Origin: Pelodera strongyloides
Lineage: Eukaryota > Nematoda > Chromadorea > Rhabditida > Rhabditidae
DNA length: 64,000 bases
Assembly (NCBI GenBank): GCA_036852015.1
Contig: JAANDG010000009.1
Span: forward strand, 62,001-126,000
Reading direction: 5' to 3'
Both the position numbers and the translations under genes were made by a program. The notes beneath the pieces are model-generated. The model worked only from the letters and a program-made list of their open reading frames with translations. It did not search any database and was not told where the DNA came from. Positions 62,301 to 64,000 of this stretch are shown piece after piece. Within the stretch, counting starts at the first letter, position 1. Every line of letters starts with the position of its first letter.

Positions 62301-64000
62301 CTACGGTAGGCGGAGATCCGACGTCGATCAGGAGTCCACTTCGGGGAGAGGTTCTGCAAGAGTTATCTATCTTTATTTCTCTCACTCTTTCTGTGTGTTT
62401 CTCTCTCCTTTTTTAATATATCTCTTCCTCTATACTCTCTTTCTCTTCCTCTAACTCTCGCTCTCTATCTCTCATTCTCTCTCTCTATCTCATTCTCTCT
62501 CTCCCCTCTTCCTATATAAATACTCACGTCTTCTGTTCCCTCTTCTGCCTCTCCGCCTGCTCCCTCTCTCTTTTCTCCTCTTCCTTCCTCTCCATTTCTT
62601 TTTGTTGCTTCTCCTTCAGCACGGCGGCATCACTTCGTGGGGGTTTCGGAGGTGGTACCATCGAAGCACGTCGAGGAGCCGGTTCTACTTCATCACCTAA
62701 GAAAACGTTGAATTATCACTGACCACAAATAAAAGAGCGGTATGACACCTTGTTTGTGTTTACGCAAGGTTCTCGTGAAGTTCTCACCGCACGCCACCGG
62801 AATTAGCTTAGAATTAATCCATCTATAAAATATAACAAGTTCACAATACACTCGGATGGGCAGTACTTGGCAGCATGGAACATCATTTACTACCACTGTA
62901 CATCACTTACACACTTACCCAGATAAATTCCCTGCGGTCCCGTATCGACTTCTTTCGTCTGCTTCTTCACAAAATTCAGCATGGGTAATTCGCCCTTTCG
63001 TTGTTTGACGGCCGCACAAAAACAGAGCACGTCGGGTTGACGGTACTGAAATTTGCACATTGTCTTTAAAGCGGTACGACACGTGATTTCTGGAACGTAC
63101 GCCTATGCCCTCTTGACATTGCCGGTACGGAACGGACACAATATGGATACAATATGAGGGAAATTGTCCAGAATACGCCTCACAAACCACGGGACTTTAA
63201 ATTAAATTTAAATAATAAAAAGTAATTATCAAAATAACAATCCAGCCAATAGCTCATACCTGCCATAATGCGTTCCATATCTTGAGACCACTTTCGAGAC
63301 GAATGTTATTGGATATATCCTCTTCCCGAACTGTAAATATAAGCGTATCATATACACAACATCTTATTAACTGTTAGTCTACCAACGCGCAAGACTAGCG
63401 ACAACATTGCGCATCTGCAGCCCACTTATTGGAGGGCTCAGCAAGTGCGATACACGGCGCTACAGAAGCACAAACTGAAATTGTACCTTTCGCGTACCTC
63501 TGGCGCTCACTCCGCGCACATTAGGCCCTAAGTTGCGCGCGCACTGGCCGCCTTTCATAATACACATTGCGCAGGCGCATTAATATAATATATGAATAAT
63601 CAACGTTGAAAACATTATGTATGCACGTACCTGAATCAGCGAGTGGCGCTATTAGATAAACAAAAAGTTGAATGGAAGATATGGAGAAAAAGGTCTGCTT
63701 TCGAAATGACACGGACTGCTCCTCCTGCAAAAGGCGATCAATAATTAGCATACTGTATATGTATAGCTTTGTGATACGAAAATTTTAAAGGGAGAAGGCA
63801 CGTGGTTTTAAAATTTTGTGATGCGCATGGGGTTTGTGATGCGCATACTCCACAAACGGAATATAATTCATATATTGACACTTCATATCCAAAACCACGT
63901 GTCATACCGCTTTAAATAATTACCAACCTTTTCACTTGTCTCAATGCATTCCGACGCGCTGTCAAGTACCATCCAGTGCATTATGTACAGGATCTTCGAA
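18008..64000 (-). CDS. UNC80: UNC80, NALCN channelosome scaffold; 5' partial, at least 84 exons
   Basis: UNC80 is a very large (about 3,260 residues in human) membrane-associated scaffold that, with UNC79, assembles and activates the NALCN sodium-leak channel that sets neuronal resting excitability. I followed homologous exons in strict order from the window's right edge (homologous to the region about 100-150 residues into UNC80) down to a TGA at 18,010-18,008. Signature matches include LPWLKVMILKM, CNRGDWPEW, GLYFKDLKQTLKKEQCD, FPVHEDTQFQQIL and TLHRKPFLLQ. Mean exon size is about 110 bp; total coding is about 9.3 kb. Introns range from 76 bp to about 3.2 kb. No frame break was found. Segment entries give every exon. 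Boundaries rest on GT-AG, phase and family fit, not on transcripts. Confidence 0.96.
22358..22795. mobile_element. Long foldback MITE, family D, copy 2 (inverted relative to copy 1)
   Basis: Same sequence as 5,014-5,454 on the other strand; the right terminus is cut at GACTGCG. Its left terminus (minus strand GCGATCCTTTCAG) runs directly into UNC80 exon 22355-22272, so the element end supplies the pyrimidine tract and AG of the acceptor. Confidence 0.88.
22796..23000. repeat. (TC)n microsatellite
   Basis: CT-rich tract, nearly pure TC at 22,930-22,985, within a UNC80 intron. Confidence 0.9.
23480..23830. repeat. Degenerate TGTCA-rich tandem array
   Basis: Repeated (a/t)TGTGTCA(t/c)AT..CGTGTCAA units of about 15-20 bp, within a UNC80 intron and ending next to the exon at 23,833. 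Similar arrays lie at about 21,955-22,060, 40,730-40,980 and 43,140-43,380. Confidence 0.65.
24171..24659. mobile_element. Long foldback MITE, family E
   Basis: TTAA-flanked; termini TTAAAGGGATAGGTTCATCT and its inverse; arms of about 220 bp nearly identical (TTCACAATGAAAATTAAATC; GCCAATAAAGGAAGC type motifs mirrored); short centre. Non-coding. Confidence 0.92.
24780..25540. repeat. GC-rich palindromic island with tRNA-like insert
   Basis: Within an AT-rich intron, this block is rich in GCGCGC, GGTGCGG and GGGAAACACCCCC motifs in direct and inverted copies. A near-perfect palindrome at about 25,251-25,290 reads ATGGTGCGGGGCGCAA / TTGCGCCCCGCACCAT. Open frames in it are by-products of low complexity. 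No protein family recognised. Confidence 0.6.
25081..25156 (-). other. tRNA-like sequence (degenerate, Leu-like)
   Basis: Minus strand: D-arm TGGCCGAGTGGTCTAAGGC, B box GGTTCAAATCC, and a 6-bp acceptor GTGTTG/CAACAC. The anticodon stem and T stem do not pair well. Likely a SINE head or tRNA pseudogene. Confidence 0.5.
26105..26180. repeat. (TC)n microsatellite
   Basis: CT tract in a UNC80 intron. Confidence 0.9.
26596..27009. mobile_element. MITE, family B, with a nested insertion
   Basis: Termini AAAGCAAACTACCGGCCGG and CGGCCAGCATTTCGCTTT, TTAA-flanked. Unlike the other family members (about 170-185 bp), about 230 bp of GC-rich non-family DNA sits in the right half (about 26,755-26,970). 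Its right end is 27 nt from the donor of exon 27145-27036. Confidence 0.75.
27159..27335. mobile_element. MITE, family A (AAAGCGGtat...ACGTGG)
   Basis: TTAA-flanked; termini AAAGCGGAACAGCAGGTGG and CCACTTGCCATACCGCTTT. It begins 14 nt upstream (in the sense of UNC80) of the acceptor of exon 27145-27036, so that acceptor's pyrimidine tract reads CGCTTTAATCTTTGCTTTCAG, partly element-derived. Confidence 0.88.
28530..33837 (-). CDS. UNC80: UNC80 exons 54-66 (fourth conserved block)
   Basis: Exons: 33837-33751, 33521-33464, 33163-33069, 32727-32585, 32332-32246, 31975-31807, 31298-31146, 30848-30770, 30290-30190, 29975-29766, 29541-29446, 29056-28937, 28690-28530. Pieces: EHLFSLLRKVILRFRPFPSQ, FVMHYVRQSCEGGDKA, GLYFKDLKQTLKKEQCD, FPVHEDTQFQQILTDS, FFNIEEDTHTYFLTDA, RSFYPQLALVQLDPEE, LPSFPRKSLESCFGM, LFINVVNG, HCEDVLILRRCAATYIAMS, TLHRKPFLLQMCGSVA, DPLDILGLVPYAKPLK, CVCAFAPESKRSYHML. 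This is the best-conserved stretch of UNC80 and fixes the identification. Every acceptor is a pyrimidine tract plus TAG/CAG and every donor GT. Confidence 0.97.
29057..29425. repeat. Direct 85-bp repeats enclosing a 45-bp tandem pair
   Basis: A stretch of about 85 bp starting AAAGAAAAAGTTATCATTC is present at about 29,062-29,147 and again at about 29,341-29,425. Between them a 45-bp unit (TACTCATAAATCACATATTC...) is repeated in tandem at 29,213-29,302. The first copy begins at the acceptor of UNC80 exon 29056-28937. Confidence 0.8.
30547..30718. mobile_element. Near-perfect palindromic MITE with family B termini
   Basis: TTAA-flanked; termini AAAGCGAAATGCCAGCC; the arms meet around ACGATCGTACACGGCAATCGT. 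Arms of about 75 bp are almost identical, so the element is young or gene-converted. Confidence 0.9.
32130..32215 (-). other. tRNA-derived SINE-like sequence
   Basis: Minus strand: CGGTCGGCGGTGTAGTAG... TTAGCATCTTGCTC then B box GGGTTCAATCCCCC. No complete cloverleaf. Confidence 0.4.
33838..35939. other. UNC80 intron of about 2.1 kb
   Basis: Contains a family A MITE remnant (about 33,880-34,000), a foldback at 35,009-35,139 (GTATTCACCAACAC.. with GGAGAGCTCC arms) and a MITE right end at 35,700-35,765. No exon seen. Confidence 0.55.
35940..40217 (-). CDS. UNC80: UNC80 exons 43-53 (third conserved block)
   Basis: Exons: 40217-40128, 39918-39829, 39465-39379, 39131-38994, 38738-38630, 38129-38057, 37420-37280, 36915-36802, 36511-36436, 36277-36137, 36040-35940. 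Pieces: MEKMMMEKAEKEKDKDKED (coiled-coil-like), PQMLHYIRNL, SWKMLLDDSPHVVV, SMFVVGSVKRPDDA, YALWRNRFQVWLKMEDGAQ, PPPGIDFTLPSPPIG, VDPPWMP, SPIVQHAAYEP, FPSVLLSAVPQLIEMLDD, IVEDPSLFFRHFLEKLT. All occur in this order in UNC80 ('..LWRFRYQVWPRMEEGAQ..', '..PPPSINFTLPSPV..', '..ITQEACYEP..', '..LIEDPSTVLRHFLEKLT'). The donor at 40,127 is GTTTG followed at once by a MITE end. Confidence 0.95.
37457..37880. mobile_element. Foldback MITE, family G
   Basis: TTAA-flanked; termini AAAGGGACACGGTCACCG and CGGTGACCGCGTCACTTT; partial inner homology (CAAAATATAAATAAGGG type). A family A MITE end follows directly (37,960-38,020). Confidence 0.8.
38264..38426. mobile_element. MITE, family C
   Basis: Termini AAAGCGGTATAACAGCCGG and AACTGACTATTATGCCGCTTT, in the UNC80 intron 38,130-38,629. 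Confidence 0.8.
39158..39193. repeat. (TTAGGC)n interstitial array
   Basis: Five to six units of TTAGGC, then variants. Others at 46,119-46,139, 49,705-49,731, 50,141-50,173 (complement) and 44,241-44,262 (complement). Confidence 0.9.
40003..40121. mobile_element. MITE, family A
   Basis: Begins TTAAGGCGATATGG and ends GTGCCATGCCGCTTTAA, 6 nt from the donor of UNC80 exon 40217-40128. Confidence 0.75.
41023..45929 (-). CDS. UNC80: UNC80 exons 35-42 (Ser/Arg-rich linker and WLxVMIL block)
   Basis: Exons: 45929-45783, 44709-44601, 44340-44282, 42634-42471, 42210-42142, 41900-41764, 41517-41442, 41181-41023. The first four are low-complexity linkers (Ser/Arg/Thr; RRLATGRHRLLKRGSPMG; KQSRPPHDEIEKDPESQ; Gly/Ser-rich DDHGVGGGVGGG). 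Exons 42210 and 41900 give NNLPWLKVMILKMINHLDVE with a Cys/His set, then RLLEAVSFIYGD, matching UNC80 '..MSWLHVMILLCNQQSF....LVRAIKLLYGD'. Exon 41181-41023 is Gly/Ser-rich, then SKSIRRKAHKANSN. Frames of the linker exons are inferred from phase and composition, so 45,783-45,929 is the least certain; the donor of exon 41900 is also uncertain. Confidence 0.78.
43616..43796. mobile_element. MITE, family C
   Basis: TTAA-flanked; termini TGCGGTATAACAGCCGG and CCGGCTGGCATAACAACTCGC. Internal TTCCCATGTCATGTAGC and ATTCATTTGCGTGCAACA as in the other family C copies. Confidence 0.85.
43825..44241. mobile_element. Long foldback MITE, family F
   Basis: TTAA-flanked; termini AAAGGGTCAGGCCCATTTC and its inverse; arms of about 190 bp (CATACCCAACTATTTATCGC mirrored), centre GGGCAATATGCTCTATTGGGC. 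Directly followed by (AAGCCT)n. Confidence 0.93.
44355..44475. mobile_element. MITE, family A (right end decayed)
   Basis: Starts TTAAAGCGGTATGGCATGTCG, 14 nt from the acceptor of exon 44340-44282; the right terminus is not clear. Confidence 0.6.
45150..45260. repeat. GA-rich microsatellite
   Basis: (GA)n with GATA interruptions in a UNC80 intron. Confidence 0.9.
45630..45727. mobile_element. Short MITE, family A
   Basis: ACGCGGTATGGCACGTG ... CCACGTGTCATACCGCTTTAA, only about 98 bp. Confidence 0.8.
46594..46730. mobile_element. MITE, family A
   Basis: AAAGCGGTATGGTACGCAG ... CCACGTGCCATACCGCTTTAA. Confidence 0.85.
47102..48707 (+). mobile_element. Tc1/mariner-type transposon, 1,606 bp, inside a UNC80 intron
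   Basis: Flanked by TA (47,100-47,101 and 48,708-48,709). Terminal inverted repeats of 201 bp each (47,102-47,302; 48,507-48,707), starting CAGTGCGTCGCATAAGTATG. Each repeat carries GTAGGCACCC near its outer end and again at its inner end, the IR/DR arrangement of some Tc1-like elements. The transposase lies on the + strand. The element adds about 1.6 kb to the largest UNC80 intron (45,930-49,091). Confidence 0.96.
47395..48449 (+). pseudogene. Tc1-like transposase, frameshifted, with a 76-bp intron
   Basis: Order: helix-turn-helix (LSNNECVQIEALHQAGLSNR, AIAAQIHRSPGVVDKFL), second HTH with SVNELRSDLG, then the DDE catalytic domain: IFSDEKKF (first Asp), LQQDNAQIH (second Asp), SPDANPIENLWG (Glu 34 residues on, DD34E). 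An intron at about 47,815-47,890 (GTAATTATTG...GCATTAG) joins NWSK to VIFSDEKKF. Frame breaks at about 47,545 (after FLKDP) and about 48,170 (after QDNAQIH) disable it. The C-terminus LPNRIFAITKNNGG precedes TAA near 48,449. Confidence 0.9.
48892..49035. mobile_element. MITE, family A
   Basis: TTAAGCGGTATGACATG ... CCACGTGCCACAGCGCTTTAA in the same intron as the Tc1 element. Confidence 0.8.
49092..54105 (-). CDS. UNC80: UNC80 exons 25-34 (linker plus second conserved block)
   Basis: Exons: 54105-53965, 53698-53563, 53072-52887, 52365-52205, 51969-51854, 51603-51384, 51331-51235, 50313-50183, 49617-49488, 49187-49092. The first three are Ser/Lys/acidic linkers (GDSDRKEKSEGGG; ANDESDVDSSPSTPR; CSDSETVDDIDADGE). 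Then come the strongest matches of the gene: ARRFSFLLETSRPGTFPD, SPVVARGVLLLECC, CNRGDWPEW, RYFYHWALHVRKQFG, VENKRDKRQMKMEDVMEDFL, CPMALQMIAVLLLQEITAFL, RETFRTIPRGKG. The last two exons (SGWDKLLSHRRWSIL; ERDRRISLSTAEEDS) fit the variable region after the RETF block. A TTAGGC array begins at +6 of the donor at 50,182. Confidence 0.92.
50400..51230. other. UNC80 intron of about 0.9 kb; dispersed short repeat
   Basis: ACCGCGGAGTCCAACTCTCC occurs at about 50,564 and again at about 50,761. Otherwise no exon or known element seen. CGGTTCGACTAGGAGC near 50,517 may be a decayed tRNA B box. Confidence 0.4.
51768..51856 (-). other. tRNA-like sequence (Thr-like, anticodon AGT) starting at a splice donor
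   Basis: Minus strand from 51,853: GTAACATTGTTAGCGCAGTGG, then TAGAGCTGGCGC (A box), an anticodon loop TTAGTAT closed by CGC/GCG, and GTGTTCAATTCC (B box). No full acceptor stem. The tRNA-like 5' end coincides with the donor of UNC80 exon 51969-51854. Confidence 0.5.
52386..52562. mobile_element. MITE, family C
   Basis: AAAGCGGCATCACATCAGG ... AAACCGGATGCTATATCGCTTTAA with internal ATTCACTTGCGTGCAACAT. Confidence 0.8.
52705..52800 (-). other. tRNA-derived SINE-like sequence
   Basis: Minus strand: GTAGTGTAGTGGCTAAGGC (A box) and GGGTTCGGTTCCAG (B box), in a UNC80 intron. Confidence 0.45.
53134..53320. mobile_element. MITE, family A (good reference copy)
   Basis: TTAA-flanked; AAAGCGGTATGGCACGTGG ... 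AATGTGCCATATCGCTTT; followed by a homopolymer A tract at 53,328-53,382. Confidence 0.9.
53328..53382. repeat. Poly(A) tract of about 54 bp
   Basis: Uninterrupted A run right after the MITE at 53,134-53,320. Its exact length may be an assembly artefact. Confidence 0.9.
54219..54400. mobile_element. MITE, family B
   Basis: TTAA-flanked; AAAGCGAACTACCCGCCGG ... AACAGGCAGGTGCTTCGCTTT. Confidence 0.88.
54712..58011 (-). CDS. UNC80: UNC80 exons 17-24 (first armadillo-like conserved block)
   Basis: Exons: 58011-57937, 57536-57412, 57125-56954, 56688-56637, 56414-56353, 56059-55967, 55482-55358, 54780-54712. Reading: ALGSTNFIEKNGTLSYTVIV, AVRLCELALNISDVLL, IQLCLGCPHGCSEG, VLDLIHSLTAFCRSEFP, NHFNEKDK, GIEGRMIGATLKALVTRLLE, HHGNPLRRVGLSALLDA, IAFDDSFE. 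These follow UNC80 '..GTNNFVHKNG.., ICDVALNI.., LGCAYGCGEGH.., VVDFLHALLGFC.., EGIIVSAMFKSLITR.., AHGNVFRRVALSALLDSAEKL..' one by one, and phases 0/2/0 join correctly across 58,011-56,637. The 57,125 acceptor and the 54,780 exon abut MITEs. Confidence 0.92.
54818..54987. mobile_element. MITE, family A
   Basis: TTAA-flanked; AAAGCGGTATGGCACATGG ... CCACGTGCGATACCACTTT. Exon 54780-54712 is wedged between this copy and another MITE end at about 54,617. Confidence 0.88.
56078..56260. mobile_element. MITE, family B
   Basis: TTAA-flanked; AAAGAGAAATACTAGCCGG ... ACCGGCCGGTATTTCGCTTT. Starts 19 nt from the acceptor of exon 56059-55967. Confidence 0.88.
56684..56940. repeat. Tandem duplication of a 3' splice site with its TC tract
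   Basis: The UNC80 acceptor at 56,689-56,691 with its upstream sequence (minus: CCCTCAATTTTCTTAAATTTGCAG split by a few changes) is repeated at about 56,811-56,840 (AATTTTCTTATATTTGCAG), each followed by a (GA)n tract on the minus strand. Confidence 0.8.
57726..57857. mobile_element. Small foldback element
   Basis: Arms TCACAAAAGTTTAACTC / GTTAAATTTTTGTGA and GGCGTCTCCTG / CAGGAGACGCC, in a UNC80 intron. Confidence 0.75.
58088..64000 (-). CDS. UNC80: UNC80 N-terminal segment, exons 1-16 of the window
   Basis: Exons in transcription order: (partial) 64000-63928, 63724-63631, 63330-63260, 63045-62919, 62696-62528, 62352-62265, 61984-61858, 61560-61385, 61011-60891, 60634-60556, 60140-60083, 59659-59577, 59256-59146, 58847-58761, 58600-58470, 58223-58088. 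Conserved pieces: ILYIMHWMVLDSASEC, IQLFVYLIAPLADSG, LESGLKIWNALWQ, FLDVAVVRALLIRHWSEDG, YLLNRLSDIQ. These follow the UNC80 order '..LHWMLLE../ELFVFLFAPL/..SGLVIWQPMW/..FDVAVLRCLLQPHWSEEG..'. Exon 62696-62528 encodes a highly charged Lys/Glu coiled-coil-like stretch. Exon 61011-60891 has an unusual Cys cluster (CDKCGSRRDSASGSCQC). The first exon's donor may be at 63,927 or 63,923. Confidence 0.9.
59310..59450. repeat. GA-rich microsatellite with AAATAAAGA variant
   Basis: Alternating (GA)n and AAATAAAGAGAGA units. Confidence 0.9.
59693..59768 (+). other. tRNA-like sequence
   Basis: GGTCGGGTGGTCCAATGGC then CTAACTCATTCG and a weak B box (GAGATCAGATCC). Degenerate; possibly a SINE head. Confidence 0.35.
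59915..60083. repeat. 41-bp minisatellite containing copied UNC80 5' splice sites
   Basis: Units of 41 bp (TACCGTAGTATACTAACTTA + CAGTAGTATTGGG type); one unit lacks 10 bp. On the minus strand, each full unit carries CCTACTGTAAGTTAG, the exon/intron junction of exon 60140-60083. The true donor is at 60,082-60,081; copies are at about 60,010, 59,969 and 59,928. The distal end joins a family A MITE end (CCACGTGCAATACCG). Confidence 0.9.
60318..60487. mobile_element. MITE, family B (reference copy)
   Basis: TTAA-flanked; AAAGCGAAATACCGGCCGG ... ACCGGCCGGTATTTCGCTTT. Confidence 0.92.
61196..61371. mobile_element. Foldback element, family H
   Basis: Arms GGATGAGGTCAATTCAAATC / GATTTGAGTTGACCCCATCCC, right end CCCTTTAA. 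It ends 14 nt from the donor of UNC80 exon 61560-61385. Confidence 0.75.
63066..63200. mobile_element. MITE, family A
   Basis: TTAAAGCGGTACGACACGTG ... AACCACGGGACTTTAA, 21 nt from the acceptor of exon 63045-62919. Confidence 0.82.
63785..63915. mobile_element. MITE, family A
   Basis: TTAAAGGGAGAAGGCACGTGG ends TATACCGC-type CCACGTGTCATACCGCTTTAA, about 8-12 nt from the donor of the first UNC80 exon in the window. Confidence 0.82.

Overview
This is a window of an animal nuclear genome. Its genes are split into many short exons (mostly 60-220 bp) with GT-AG introns, and about 80-85 % of the sequence is introns packed with small inverted-repeat elements, microsatellites and decayed transposons. 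Two genes are recognisable from their spliced translations. Phylum cannot be fixed: both genes are broadly metazoan, and the only lineage hint, short TTAGGC-type arrays, is weak. An invertebrate is most likely. Family comparisons were made from memory of vertebrate homologues, without software alignment.

Layout. (1) 292-12,122, + strand: MOSPD2-like gene (CRAL-TRIO domain, acidic/Ser linker, MSP domain, C-terminal membrane anchor), with its 5' end outside the window. (2) 12,123-12,694: short space between two convergent genes. (3) 12,695-18,011: a 24-bp direct repeat enclosing about 5.3 kb, which holds two Penelope-like retroelement copies (reverse transcriptase plus GIY-YIG endonuclease) in head-to-head inverted orientation. 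The right-hand repeat contains the stop codon of the next gene. (4) 18,008 to the end of the window, - strand: a UNC80 gene (giant scaffold subunit of the NALCN sodium-leak channel complex), at least 84 exons over 46 kb. Only the first exons are missing. I reconstructed exon boundaries and reading phase, and every junction whose phase I followed through, including the last nine exons, is in frame.

Mobile DNA. Introns are saturated with TTAA-flanked inverted-repeat elements (MITEs): AAAGCG-ended families of about 130-190 bp (longer where nested) and AAAGG-ended long foldbacks of about 180-490 bp. Many stop within 5-30 nt of a splice site. There is also a Tc1/mariner-type element with 201-bp terminal repeats (47,102-48,707), tRNA-derived SINE-like sequences, a fragment of another reverse transcriptase, and TG/TA/GA microsatellites.

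Most unusual points: a retroelement pair landed exactly on the UNC80 stop codon; a 41-bp minisatellite has copied the 5' splice site of a UNC80 exon; MITE ends form or abut splice sites; and a repeat family carries two stable hairpins, one with a UUCG loop.
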